64,000 nt of DNA from Treponema sp. (GTDB taxonomy: Bacteria > Spirochaetota > Spirochaetia > Treponematales > Treponemataceae): NCBI GenBank assembly GCA_024695475.1, contig JAILIC010000026.1, positions 1 through 64,000 of the forward strand, written 5' to 3'. The translations under genes were made by a program, and so were the position numbers. The notes under the pieces are model-generated. The model made no database searches and was not told where the DNA came from. It worked only from the letters and a program-made list of their open reading frames with translations. Positions 24,686 through 33,616 of this stretch are shown here, piece by piece (the first letter of the stretch is position 1; each line of letters opens with the position of its first letter).

Positions 24686-25627
24686 CTAATATCGTTTCCA
24701 GTAAAATACATTATCGATAATCTCAAAGTATATCCGACCGCATTTATACAGATATACGAGATAGGAGCGGAGTGTTGTTCCTATCAATACATATTGCGTC
24801 AGCTTTAAATTGATGTTGTATTGATTGGCAATAAGCGTGAGGACTTGTTCCGTAGTATGAGGAGTATCAAGAAGATCGATAATGCTTTGTTCTATAGTAT
24901 GAATGGCAAACAGATTTAGCTCCACAAGACTTTCGACTGCAGTAGTTACTATGCCATGACTGGGAAGGTAATAGTCTGCTTTGATTGTAGCAATCCGTTT
25001 AAGAGATTGTTTTTCTTTACCTATGTCCAGCATAAATGGTATCCAGTATTTGCTCATGTGCTCTTTGCCAAATAGGGCGTCACCGGCAAAAAAGACCTTT
25101 TTATGATCTGGGGCAGAGACTAACATCGCAATCATGTCAAAGTGGTGTCCAGGCATAGGAATACATTGTATCGTGGTACCTTGTGGCAATGTAATGGTCT
25201 CTGTGGCTGTAAGCAGTCGATCCGGATGTGTTGGTGGTGCTGAAAAATATGGATTTTTTATTTGCGGAAAAGGGGTGCCACCGCAAATAAGAAACTGTTC
25301 AAATTCTGGAAAGGCGAGCGTTGCCTCTTCTTCTGCGGTAATCCAGATTTTGCAACCTGTTGTCTGTTTTAGATATGCGTTGCCACTGACATGGTCGCTG
25401 TGCCCATGAGTACAGAGTATGGCTTCCAATGTATATGTTCCAAAATACTCTTTGAGTGCCTGAGTGATTAACGTACCATTTTCTGGTCTAAGACCGCTGT
25501 CTACTAACCAGATATGAGTTGTCTGTACATCTTTTTCTGTAATGATTCCTATGTTTGAACTGTCAGGAATATAAAATATGGTATCAGTAAGTTGTTTGAT
25601 ATGTAGTTTTTTTACTGGCTGTGGCAT
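24686..25627 (-). CDS. Metallo-beta-lactamase fold hydrolase
   Basis: 313 residues. Zinc-ligand motifs are complete: THGHSDH, a mid-chain His in MPGHHFD, FAGDALFG and a late PSHG. About 70 residues at the C-terminus form a helical domain (TEQVLTLIANQYNINLKLTQYVLIGTTLRSYLVYL) like the winged tail of glyoxalase-II-like or lactonase-like members. The substrate is unknown. It is transcribed away from cbiET. Confidence 0.85.
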   Translation of the reverse strand: MPQPVKKLHIKQLTDTIFYIPDSSNIGIITEKDVQTTHIWLVDSGLRPENGTLITQALKEYFGTYTLEAILCTHGHSDHVSGNAYLKQTTGCKIWITAEEEATLAFPEFEQFLICGGTPFPQIKNPYFSAPPTHPDRLLTATETITLPQGTTIQCIPMPGHHFDMIAMLVSAPDHKKVFFAGDALFGKEHMSKYWIPFMLDIGKEKQSLKRIATIKADYYLPSHGIVTTAVESLVELNLFAIHTIEQSIIDLLDTPHTTEQVLTLIANQYNINLKLTQYVLIGTTLRSYLVYLYKCGRIYFEIIDNVFYWKRY

Positions 25628-25698
25628 AGCAAGATATAGTGTAACACAGTTTTGCTTTTATGGACATGGGCGAGCAGTCTGTGATACAGTAGCAACAA

Positions 25699-27042
25699 AT
25701 GTATAATCAAAAATCAAAACACTGTATCCTCGCTGGAATCGGAATGGGCAATCCTGATATGCTTACTATTAAAACTTTACATACGTTGGAAAAAGCCCCT
25801 GTTATTGCCGGTGAACAACGTTTGCTGTCACATCTCCCGTCTTCTATTAGTGCTAAAAAAGTGTCCTGTGATGATTATACGCAGTTGCCAGCTCTTTTTG
25901 ATCAGTGGTATGAGCATGAGCAAGCTCATGTGATTGCCCAAGGGCAAGAAAAACAGCAAGAAAATGTTTGTGGAACAGCTGTTCCTTGTGCGGTATTTAG
26001 TGGTGATACTGGTTTTTATAGTGATGCATCAAATATTGTTCCCTTGCTTGAACAAAATGGATATCAGGTAACGGTTATCCCTGGTATTACCACACCGCAG
26101 TATCTGGCTTCAAAGTTGCGCCGTTCATGGAATGACTGGCGTATTGTCTGTGATACTCCCAGCATGCAAACACTTGGTGCCGAAATCGGACGGAGCCGTG
26201 AGACATTGTTTTTTACTGGAGCAGAGTTAACCCCACAGTCGATTATTCAGTTTTTGGTAGAGCACGGTGCTGGTAACGCGATGGTAACCGTTGCTGAAAA
26301 TTTGTCTTATGAAAATGAAAAAATTACTACCGCTCGGGCGATAGATTTTTCGATGCGCTTAAAGGCTCACACTATTGATTTTTCAATATTGTCAGTATTA
26401 CTTGTCGAGCGCAATTTACCAGACGGGCAGTTTGGTACTAGCAAGCTGCAGCAGACGTGTGGATTTCCTGATGATTTTTTTGTGCGCGCTGCAGCTGGCG
26501 AAAGAAATATTCCCTTGACCCGTCAGGAAGAACGCGCTGTTATTATGGCAAAACTTGCGTTGTGTGATGGTGAAGTCTTTTATGATGTAGGATCAGGAAC
26601 TGGTTCTATAAGTGTCGAAGCAGCTCTTTCGTGTCACTGCTCGGTATTTGCAATAGAACAAAATGCCGCTGCTTGTGCATTAATACAAAAAAATAGGGCA
26701 AAAGCTGCTGCGTCAAATATCGAGATTATTCAAAATTCGGCTCCTCAAGCCTTTGCAACGTTGCCCGCTCCTGATGCCGTATTTATTGGCGGCTCACATA
26801 ATGACTCTGGTGCTAATCTTTCTGCCATAGTCAGTGCAGTCCGTAAAAAAAATCCACGTAGCCGCATTATTATTTCAGCACTCACATTGGAGACGCTTAC
26901 GCTTGCATCAAATCTTGCAGGAAAAGGTGTGGAAGCGGAGATACTGGAACTTTCTGTCAATCGAACTCGAAAGGCTGGTAGGGTACATGTCTTTAGTCCT
27001 TTAAGTCCTCTTTTTTTGGTATATCTGCCACCACTTATATAG
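25699..27042 (+). CDS. Precorrin-6Y/cobalt-precorrin C5,15-methyltransferase, CbiE-CbiT fusion
   Basis: 447 residues. The N-terminal tetrapyrrole methylase domain (about 1-225) has ILAGIGMGNPDMLTIKTL, CAVFSGDTGFYSD and the long hydrophobic strands of CbiE. The C-terminal CbiT-like domain (about 265-430) has a class I SAM fold (LTRQEERAVIMAKLALCDGE, YDVGSGTGSISVEAA, VFAIEQN). It methylates C5 and C15 and decarboxylates in corrin synthesis. No other cobalamin gene is in the window. No ribosome site precedes the ATG. Its last 8 bases overlap the convergent gene. Confidence 0.93.
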   Translation: MYNQKSKHCILAGIGMGNPDMLTIKTLHTLEKAPVIAGEQRLLSHLPSSISAKKVSCDDYTQLPALFDQWYEHEQAHVIAQGQEKQQENVCGTAVPCAVFSGDTGFYSDASNIVPLLEQNGYQVTVIPGITTPQYLASKLRRSWNDWRIVCDTPSMQTLGAEIGRSRETLFFTGAELTPQSIIQFLVEHGAGNAMVTVAENLSYENEKITTARAIDFSMRLKAHTIDFSILSVLLVERNLPDGQFGTSKLQQTCGFPDDFFVRAAAGERNIPLTRQEERAVIMAKLALCDGEVFYDVGSGTGSISVEAALSCHCSVFAIEQNAAACALIQKNRAKAAASNIEIIQNSAPQAFATLPAPDAVFIGGSHNDSGANLSAIVSAVRKKNPRSRIIISALTLETLTLASNLAGKGVEAEILELSVNRTRKAGRVHVFSPLSPLFLVYLPPLI

Positions 27043-29482
27043 GTGCTGATTCAAAAACAAGTTTTTTGTGTGCACCTTTACGTGCACCTTCCATAACCCA
27101 GATACGGATCGTGTTACCGTCCTTTTCAAAAATACCAGGTTTGGATGTAAGTTTTTTAACGCTAGGGCTTTGCTTTTCTTTTTTAGGCGTTCCTGCAAAT
27201 GTGATAAATACTATGTCGCTTGTAAATGACTCTGTTTGCTTTTCTATAAGATCAGTAAGGATGTTTGGTAACTCGATACGAATGATTGTACCACTTGTAT
27301 CGTTATCAATGGAAAGCTCCCATAAGGGGGTAAGCGGAAATACCGTCACTTGCGAAAGGGTTGCCTTTGATTTTGTATTTGCAGAGTATCCTTTATAGGT
27401 AGTCCGTATGCCAGCTGCCTTCATGTATGCAGTATAGTCTGCTTGAAGCGCAGCATTGAGCTTGCTTGGCTCTTGAGTACGTACAATGGTTTCAAGTAAT
27501 TCCTGATAAAAATCAAGACGCTTTTGTACTAACTCCACAATGTAGGGATATGACATTGCTTGGAATGCGAGTAAGTATTTATACTTTTCTGCATTCTTTT
27601 GGATTATGGTTCCTCCAAAATGAGTCAGTGTCTTTATTTTAGGAAAGTCTACAATCTTGTTTATCAAAGTGATGGTTGTCAATACGTCAACGGTCTTAAA
27701 TCCCCAGTGGAATAGGAATGCGCCGTGGTAGTATTTTTTATAGACTTCCATTTCGTTATGCAGGCTTTCTATGTATTTGATATTTGCCTGTATCTTTTGA
27801 TGAATTTCAGATGTGTCATCAATGGTATATGTCCGTTCTGGAGACAATACTAATGAGTCATCACTATAGTACTGTATCAGCGGTTGCGTATAAATAGAGG
27901 TGATTTTAAAAAACTGTGGCGTCAGTGCAGTGTTATACTTGGTTAAAAACAAGGTGTATATATCGTTTTCTTTGGTACTGGTAATTTCGACATACTGATC
28001 AGTTGCTTCTGCAACAAGGCTGTATATTTCCTTGTTTTTGTTACCAAACAGGGTGTGCAATATATGAGATAACTCTTTGTTTGTAGTATCCAGTTGTTTT
28101 TCTTCAAACACAGGGGTTGCAAAAAAATTGTTTGGCGTACCATCAAGACCAGGCTTGTTGCGGGTTATGTATGTCCACACTTCCAGCAGGTAGAGAGGTA
28201 TCTCGGTATGAGCGTCACTGGTGTCAAAATGGAGCGTGCAGCTGCCTTCAGTGGTAAGCGTAAAGTCAGGAATGGAACAGGTGATACCTGCAACTGGCTG
28301 TCCGTTTTTTAAGACATGACCAGTATAGGAATACTCATGTGGCTTGCCATGTAATAGCTTTGGCTGTGCGTCTTTGCCTGGAATAAAGTCTTGTTCCTGG
28401 ATAGAAAGGCGTGCAGGAGTAAAAGACCATGTTTGTCCGCGTAGTGATTTATGGTAATAGCCGATAGTACCTTCAGAATCTGTACCTGCTACCCGTAACT
28501 CTCTGGCATAGTTGCCTTGTCCGTTTTGAAATATACAGATAAAGCGGCTTAAGCGGGCTTTGCCTTCTAACGGTATAGAAGGCTGCCTGTGCCAGTCTTC
28601 ATTAGGAAGTCCCCATTCTGTGTAATTTGAGAGATAGTCTTTGCCGGACAGATTTTGCTTATATGCTTTGTAGGTGTATTTAAACCACATAGGATCGGCA
28701 CCCATGGTGTCAAAGTCTATAAGCCGGGTGTACATCTCGCCAGCATCATTGATGAGAAAAATGGTATCTGCACTGACACTCATATTGCGGGCAATAAAGC
28801 TGCCACGCTCTGGTCCTAAAATACTGCGGCTTAAATCGGTTGGCAGACCAGAATCGGTAAAACGTATTTCCTGACCGTTTTCGCAAAGAAAATATAACGT
28901 CTCCAGCCCCATGGTACCATAGTGGTGTTGATTGCCAAAAATGTCTTCATGGTAGAGTACACTTTGTCGTCTGACTCCCATTGCCCATGCACGTTTATTT
29001 GCGACACTGGGCAATTGATAAAAGGTGTCTTTTGCGGGCCAGCCAAATCCGTTTGTCCAGACAAAGGGTTTTTCGGGGGTAGTATCTTTGATGTAACAAC
29101 GATACATTGCACCGTTTGTATCAAATGCCATCAGGGTATCGTCGTCACAGGCAATTTCACAGATTGCTTGCGGTGGGTCAAACCACTTATCTTTTGCAAA
29201 ATGTTTTGATCCCTTATAAAACGGAAGTCCTGTTGATAAAAAAAGTTCCCACTGGGTACTGTCGTCAGTTTTTACCCAAATTCTTCCATTATGTAAGCAA
29301 AAACTATACCCAGTACAAAATGCCTGTGTAAGAGTTGATATATGAACTTCTTCTGGTAATTGACCGCTTATATTTGTAGTTTCTGTAGTATCGTACAAGG
29401 TGATGGCATAAACAGGTGCCATGCACAACGCAATAGAACAAAGAATACGATACGCTCGTTTGATTTTGAACATGCCGTTCAT
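27035..29482 (-). CDS. Large exported protein of unknown function, 815 aa
   Basis: A signal peptide lies at residues 4-26 (KIKRAYRILCSIALCMAPVYA). The first half has many Trp/Tyr strand pairs (RIWVKTDDSTQWELFLSTGLPFYKG) suggesting a beta-propeller or similar repeat fold. Residues about 560-690 are helical. The C-terminus has a small beta domain ending IRIWVMEGARKGAHKKLVF. It is not a family I recognise. It starts 10 bases after znuB, so it is read with the zinc transporter operon and may be metal-responsive. Confidence 0.7.
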   Translation of the reverse strand: MNGMFKIKRAYRILCSIALCMAPVYAITLYDTTETTNISGQLPEEVHISTLTQAFCTGYSFCLHNGRIWVKTDDSTQWELFLSTGLPFYKGSKHFAKDKWFDPPQAICEIACDDDTLMAFDTNGAMYRCYIKDTTPEKPFVWTNGFGWPAKDTFYQLPSVANKRAWAMGVRRQSVLYHEDIFGNQHHYGTMGLETLYFLCENGQEIRFTDSGLPTDLSRSILGPERGSFIARNMSVSADTIFLINDAGEMYTRLIDFDTMGADPMWFKYTYKAYKQNLSGKDYLSNYTEWGLPNEDWHRQPSIPLEGKARLSRFICIFQNGQGNYARELRVAGTDSEGTIGYYHKSLRGQTWSFTPARLSIQEQDFIPGKDAQPKLLHGKPHEYSYTGHVLKNGQPVAGITCSIPDFTLTTEGSCTLHFDTSDAHTEIPLYLLEVWTYITRNKPGLDGTPNNFFATPVFEEKQLDTTNKELSHILHTLFGNKNKEIYSLVAEATDQYVEITSTKENDIYTLFLTKYNTALTPQFFKITSIYTQPLIQYYSDDSLVLSPERTYTIDDTSEIHQKIQANIKYIESLHNEMEVYKKYYHGAFLFHWGFKTVDVLTTITLINKIVDFPKIKTLTHFGGTIIQKNAEKYKYLLAFQAMSYPYIVELVQKRLDFYQELLETIVRTQEPSKLNAALQADYTAYMKAAGIRTTYKGYSANTKSKATLSQVTVFPLTPLWELSIDNDTSGTIIRIELPNILTDLIEKQTESFTSDIVFITFAGTPKKEKQSPSVKKLTSKPGIFEKDGNTIRIWVMEGARKGAHKKLVFESAPI

Positions 29483-29492
29483 TGTATCTGAA

Positions 29493-30308
29493 TCATCTAT
29501 GCTTCACAATAGCCGAAATGAGGCATAGTAAAAACAGGAGTGCATTAATTAAAACGATGGTGGCTCCCGATGCGGAACCAATATAGTAGGAAAGTATAAG
29601 CCCGATTATACCAGAAATAAACGAAATGATGATAGAAAATAAGAGGTATTGACGTGAGTTTTTACTGATAAGACGGCTTGCCGCAGCTGGAAGTACCAGC
29701 AGGGAGTTAATTACCAATAATCCTGTCCACCTGATGGAAACAGTAACGATAGCTGCTGTTACGAGTGCAAAGAGTTGTTCTATCCAAAAGGTAGGAACTC
29801 CGCGACTTTTTGCAAAAGTTGCATGCAGGTTAACAAGTAGCATCTTATTATAAAAGATGACCCAGAGTAAGATCAGCAAAATCGTACATGCTATAAGCAT
29901 TCCTATCTCTGAAGGTGTAATGCTTAAGATGTCGCCTACCAGATAGCGTTGATATTTACTAAAGTTGCCACCGGCACTCAGGAGGACAATACCTAAGGCA
30001 ATTGCTGTTGATGAAAAAACACCGATGATTGTGTCGGTACTGGTTTTGCCCTTAAGTTTTACGGTGATGATTGAAAAGCCAAGTAACATGCTAAAACCTA
30101 CCATGGCAATGGTGGGATCGTGAATACCTAATATGACACCCAAGGCAACGCCTGTAAGTACGGAGTGGCCAATGGCATCACTAAAAAATGCCATACGATT
30201 GGCAACAACGACACTGCCCAATATACCAAATAATGGACCGGCAAAAATGATTGCCAAAAGTGCGTTTTTCATAAAAGTAGGTTCAAGCCAGGTAAAAAGG
30301 TATTGCAT
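29493..30308 (-). CDS. Metal ABC transporter permease, ZnuB-like
   Basis: 271 residues, about eight membrane segments, ABC-3 family (AFFSDAIGHSVLTGVALG, VFSSTAIALGIVLLS, VINSLLVLPAAASRL). It shares one base with the ATPase gene stop/start, so translation is coupled. With the ATPase and binding protein it imports zinc or manganese; zinc is favoured by the binding-protein motifs but not proven. Confidence 0.92.
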   Translation of the reverse strand: MQYLFTWLEPTFMKNALLAIIFAGPLFGILGSVVVANRMAFFSDAIGHSVLTGVALGVILGIHDPTIAMVGFSMLLGFSIITVKLKGKTSTDTIIGVFSSTAIALGIVLLSAGGNFSKYQRYLVGDILSITPSEIGMLIACTILLILLWVIFYNKMLLVNLHATFAKSRGVPTFWIEQLFALVTAAIVTVSIRWTGLLVINSLLVLPAAASRLISKNSRQYLLFSIIISFISGIIGLILSYYIGSASGATIVLINALLFLLCLISAIVKHR

Positions 30309-31069
30309 TAAAAATGCTCCGTTTTGTTAAAGACGATATGCCCAAAGGTTTCGATAAAAGGTGCTGAGTTATACACTTCTTCAACGGTACCATTTGCGGC
30401 AACACCATGATTGATAAGTACAACTCGGTCAGCATGGCGTGCTATGATATCTAAGTCATGGCTTATGAGTAAGATGGTAATGTCATATTCATGACGTAGT
30501 TTTGAGACGAGCTCGTAAAAAAGTTTGAGACCGCTCCTGTCTACACCAGAAACAGGCTCGTCCAACAACAAAATGTCAGGAACAGGATGAATAGCCAGGG
30601 CAAGCATGACTCGTTGCAATTCTCCCCCAGATAAATCACCGATGCGGCGGTTGATGAGCTTTTCTGTGTGAGTCTGCGATAAAACGTTTTGTACTAGCTC
30701 CCTGTCCTTTTTGCGGGGCGGTAGCCATACGGGGTATTTACTTAAGCAGGCTCGTATCACATCTTCAACGGTAACAGGACTCCCCGGTTCTACAAACAGT
30801 TTTTGAGGAACATATCCAAAGCGAGGATGTGTCGTTGGTTTTTTGCCGTTTTCGCCTTCAAAAATGATTGTGCCTGTATGAGGAATTTCATTAAGAAGTG
30901 CCTTTAAAAAGGTTGTTTTGCCAGCTCCGTTGCGTCCGACAATTGCGGTAAGCTCGCCACAGTGTAGATGCAGGTTGACGTCTTCCAGTATAGGAAGATT
31001 GCCTGCACGGACACCGAGATGCTCGATGCGTGTGAGACAGACGTTTTCTTTACATATCTGACAGGCCAC
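30308..31069 (-). CDS. Metal ABC transporter ATPase, ZnuC-like
   Basis: 253 residues with Walker A (VGRNGAGKTTF), Q-loop (PQKLFV), signature LSGGELQRVMLALA, Walker B (ILLLDEPVSGVD) and the H-loop (LISHDLD). It energises the ABC-3 permease encoded next. The start shares a base with the end of the binding-protein gene. Confidence 0.95.
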   Translation of the reverse strand: MACQICKENVCLTRIEHLGVRAGNLPILEDVNLHLHCGELTAIVGRNGAGKTTFLKALLNEIPHTGTIIFEGENGKKPTTHPRFGYVPQKLFVEPGSPVTVEDVIRACLSKYPVWLPPRKKDRELVQNVLSQTHTEKLINRRIGDLSGGELQRVMLALAIHPVPDILLLDEPVSGVDRSGLKLFYELVSKLRHEYDITILLISHDLDIIARHADRVVLINHGVAANGTVEEVYNSAPFIETFGHIVFNKTEHF

Positions 31070-31968
31070 TAGTGTGTTCCTCCAGTGGTGAGTGCTTCCT
31101 GTAATACTTTGGTATTTGATTCCATGGCTGCAATGTAGGCGTCTTTATGTATATCTCCTGTAACACCAGGATCAAGTTCATAGACGGAAAGTCCTGTCTC
31201 GGCAGCAATGACACGTGCTGATTCTGACGAGTACTGTTCTTCTGCAAACAGGGCAATCTGAGCATGTGCTTTGAGTTGTGTTTTTATAATGCCGATAATC
31301 TCGGCCATTTCTTTTGCGCTGGGAATGGTACCTGGTTCACGTTCAATGACGGCAACGGTTTTGAGGTTAAACTCCTGAGCAAAATACGGAAATGCTTCAT
31401 GGAATGTAATGATGTTGCCTTGTGCCAGTGGGTCAAGTGCCGTGTGCATGGTCTGTGACAGCTGTGTTAGTTTTTGTATGTATGCTTGTCCGTTTTTACG
31501 GTAGTCAGCAGCATAGTCTGGATCGAGTCGGGCAAGTCCCTCGGTAATGCGTTCTACTTCGTAGATGGCACCTGCAACGGAAACCCATACGTGTGCGTTG
31601 TCGTCGATGAGCGGGTAGCCGTCAGCTGCGACTATCATGGCGTCTTTTTTTTGTGCAAGTGCCTTTTCCAGAAAGTCTTCCATTCCGGCTCCGTTGGCAA
31701 CAAGTATGTCACAGTTGCTTATTGTCTGCATGTCTTTTGTTGTTAACTGATAGTCATGCAGGCAGCCGGTGTCCTTTGGTGCCAGCATGGATAGCTGGAT
31801 GCCTGGTATGTTCTCCGTGCAGTTGAGTAACATGATATATAAAGGATAAAAAGTTGCTGTGATGGTAAGTCGAGGGGTGTCTTTTGTTTGTGGGGCTGTC
31901 TGTTGCTTTGAGCAGCCGGCAGCGAAAAGTATACAGAATAGGCTGCATACGGTAAAAAATCTTTTCAT
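31069..31968 (-). CDS. Metal-binding lipoprotein, ZnuA-like
   Basis: 299 residues. Lipobox LFAAGC at residues 15-20, so the mature protein is anchored in a membrane. Cluster A-I motifs are present: LHDYQLTTKDM, NAHVWVS, FHEAFPYFA, and EPGTIPSAKEMAEII. The His-rich acidic loop typical of many zinc-specific members is missing, so metal preference is open. It lies 51 bases after an XRE regulator gene on the same strand. Confidence 0.92.
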   Translation of the reverse strand: MKRFFTVCSLFCILFAAGCSKQQTAPQTKDTPRLTITATFYPLYIMLLNCTENIPGIQLSMLAPKDTGCLHDYQLTTKDMQTISNCDILVANGAGMEDFLEKALAQKKDAMIVAADGYPLIDDNAHVWVSVAGAIYEVERITEGLARLDPDYAADYRKNGQAYIQKLTQLSQTMHTALDPLAQGNIITFHEAFPYFAQEFNLKTVAVIEREPGTIPSAKEMAEIIGIIKTQLKAHAQIALFAEEQYSSESARVIAAETGLSVYELDPGVTGDIHKDAYIAAMESNTKVLQEALTTGGTH

Positions 31969-32019
31969 GCTACCATAATAATGGAAATGAAACCAAAGGG
32001 GAATAGTTTTGACTCTGCA

Positions 32020-32355
32020 TTAGAGTAAATCTTTTAGAGCCTCTTTTATATCATTTTTTAATTCCTTCTTGATACGGGAATAAAGAATATCAGAGACTTT
32101 ATTTGCGATGTCGTCGGAATATTTTATGATTGCTTGATGGGGATTTTGAGATTCATCGAATAACTGTATGGGAGAAATATGCAGTGCCTGCGCAATTCGT
32201 TCAATTACTTCAGGTTTAGGAAAAAAGGCTCCCTGTTCAACTCCATTGATATAGTTTAATCCCATATCAATTTCAAGAGTTAGCTCGTTTTGTGTCATTT
32301 TATTTTGTTTTCGATAATATTTGAGATTTGCAATAAAGGTTTCCTGTAATGACAT
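32020..32355 (-). CDS. XRE-family transcriptional regulator
   Basis: 111 residues. A Cro/CI helix-turn-helix fills residues 5-65 (NLKYYRKQNKMTQNELTLEIDMGLNYINGVEQGAFFPKPEVIERIAQALHI, spanning 10-60). The C-terminal 45 residues are helical and charged. Strong dyads lie just upstream of its start (32375, 32451), in line with autoregulation. Its position 51 bases ahead of znuA suggests it is cotranscribed with the metal importer, but metal-binding residues are not evident. Confidence 0.87.
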   Translation of the reverse strand: MSLQETFIANLKYYRKQNKMTQNELTLEIDMGLNYINGVEQGAFFPKPEVIERIAQALHISPIQLFDESQNPHQAIIKYSDDIANKVSDILYSRIKKELKNDIKEALKDLL

Positions 32356-32374
32356 ATTACTAACTATGAAGTAT

Positions 32375-32395
32375 CTCTGTTATTATGAAACAGAG
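32375..32395. promoter_or_regulatory. Operator-like dyad 1 between XRE and OMP genes
   Basis: CTCTGTT and AACAGAG form a perfect 7-bp dyad around seven bases, 20 bases upstream of the XRE start codon. Confidence 0.65.
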
Positions 32396-32450
32396 TTATT
32401 AACTGTACAATGTATAAAAATTATTGACATACTGTTAAATACACTGTAAA

Positions 32451-32475
32451 AATAACAGTATAACAAACTGTTATT
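32451..32475. promoter_or_regulatory. Operator-like dyad 2 between XRE and OMP genes
   Basis: AATAACAGT and ACTGTTATT form a perfect 9-bp dyad around seven bases. The AACAG/CTGTT core and seven-base spacing match the dyad at 32375. It lies just before a TATAAT box at 32487-32492 for the outer-membrane protein gene, so a bound repressor would block that promoter. Confidence 0.7.
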
Positions 32476-32522
32476 ATTGCTTTATGTATAATAAAACAGA
32501 GTATTACTAGGTGGTGTTGCGT

Positions 32523-33242
32523 ATGAAAAAAAGTATTTTAGGGTTGCTGTGTACAGTTGTCTGTCTGTTCTCAGTGAATGCAGAGATGATGTGGGGCATA
32601 CGGGGCTCTGTAAATGGTACCGCGTCAGATTTTGATGATGAGGCAAAAGAGTCTATACGGAAGGCTCTTGTGCAAATAGGTTATAGTGATGTTTCTATAA
32701 AAAATGGAAGTTCTGTTGCAGGCGGTGGTATCAGTGCCTTTTTTTACTGGCCGATTGATTCTGTTCCTGGATTAGGTTTCCAAATTGAGCCTGGATTTAT
32801 ATTTAATAATGGCTACAAAATGGATATAAATACAAAAGTGAGTGGTGTACCTGTTAAGGGTGACGTTTCTGTTGTATATAATTCATTTGAATTGCCTTTT
32901 ATGGTTACTTATACGTTTAGAAGGCACAAATTTGTTGAACTGATTCCACGAGGTGGACTGTATCTCTCAATACCTTACAATCAAAAAACGAAGACGAATT
33001 TATCAGTTCCTTCTACAGGTTATTCTATTTCAAGTACAAAAACATTCGAAAAGTCAGGAATAGGACATATAGGTATGATTCTTGGATTTGATGTAGCTCT
33101 TAATGTGAGCGATAAATCTGCTGTTTTGCTTGGATTGCATGATTTAAATGATTTTACAACTTTACGAGATTCAGATGATGCGAAAATAGGTAGACGATCT
33201 GTATTTGGCATTACTGCTGGATATCGTCACACCGTAGAATAG
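32523..33242 (+). CDS. Outer-membrane beta-barrel protein
   Basis: 239 residues from the ATG at 32523 (GGTGGT upstream). A signal peptide (KKSILGLLCTVVCLFSVNAEM) precedes alternating amphipathic strands (GSSVAGGGISAFFYW, GLGFQIEPGFIFNNGYKMDI, AVLLGLHDLNDF, SVFGITAGYRHTVE) as in small PorT/OmpW-like barrels. The final residue is not the usual Phe. It is divergent from the XRE regulator gene and probably regulated by it through the shared dyads. Confidence 0.8.
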   Translation: MKKSILGLLCTVVCLFSVNAEMMWGIRGSVNGTASDFDDEAKESIRKALVQIGYSDVSIKNGSSVAGGGISAFFYWPIDSVPGLGFQIEPGFIFNNGYKMDINTKVSGVPVKGDVSVVYNSFELPFMVTYTFRRHKFVELIPRGGLYLSIPYNQKTKTNLSVPSTGYSISSTKTFEKSGIGHIGMILGFDVALNVSDKSAVLLGLHDLNDFTTLRDSDDAKIGRRSVFGITAGYRHTVE

Positions 33243-33278
33243 CTCGCCACAAGTTGGTACATCCGGTGAGCTTTTTTT
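33241..33278 (+). terminator. Terminator after the OMP gene
   Basis: AGCTCGCC (33241-33248) pairs with GGTGAGCT (33265-33272), one G-U, then seven T. The stem begins at the last base of the stop codon region. Confidence 0.75.
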
Positions 33279-33329
33279 ATGCTCTTACGTCAACTTTGAC
33301 TTGATACTATAAAGAAGGACTTTAAATCC

Positions 33330-33398
33330 CTAGTAAACAACCTCTTTACTAGTGAATAAACACCTTGTTTACACATGAGAATACAAGGTGTTTATTCA
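33330..33398. other. Tandem long hairpins in a 370-base non-coding stretch
   Basis: CTAGTAAA/TTTACTAG (33330-33352, 8 bp, loop 7) is followed at the next base by a perfect 16-bp inverted repeat (33353-33368 with 33383-33398, loop 14). GTAAACAA at 33333-33340 can also pair with TTGTTTAC at 33365-33372, an alternative 8-bp fold that excludes the other two. The rest of 33279-33616 has only small hairpins (ATGTTTT/AAAACAT near 33430; ATGGAT/ATCCAT near 33520) and no coding signal. Confidence 0.6.
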
Positions 33399-33616
33399 GG
33401 AGATGACATGTTGCTGTCAGTGGCTTGTTATGTTTTGAAAAACATGATAGAGTGGGAGATGTAAACTAAAGATTATCTAAAGAAAAGTTACAAACAAGCC
33501 GATGCATAGTAAAAGAGATGGATAAAATCCATTGGCATCAATTAATTAGAAATTGACTTAAAACTTTCTTTATGTTATTATCTTAAAATAATGAAAATGT
33601 TTTTTGCAGGTCGTAT

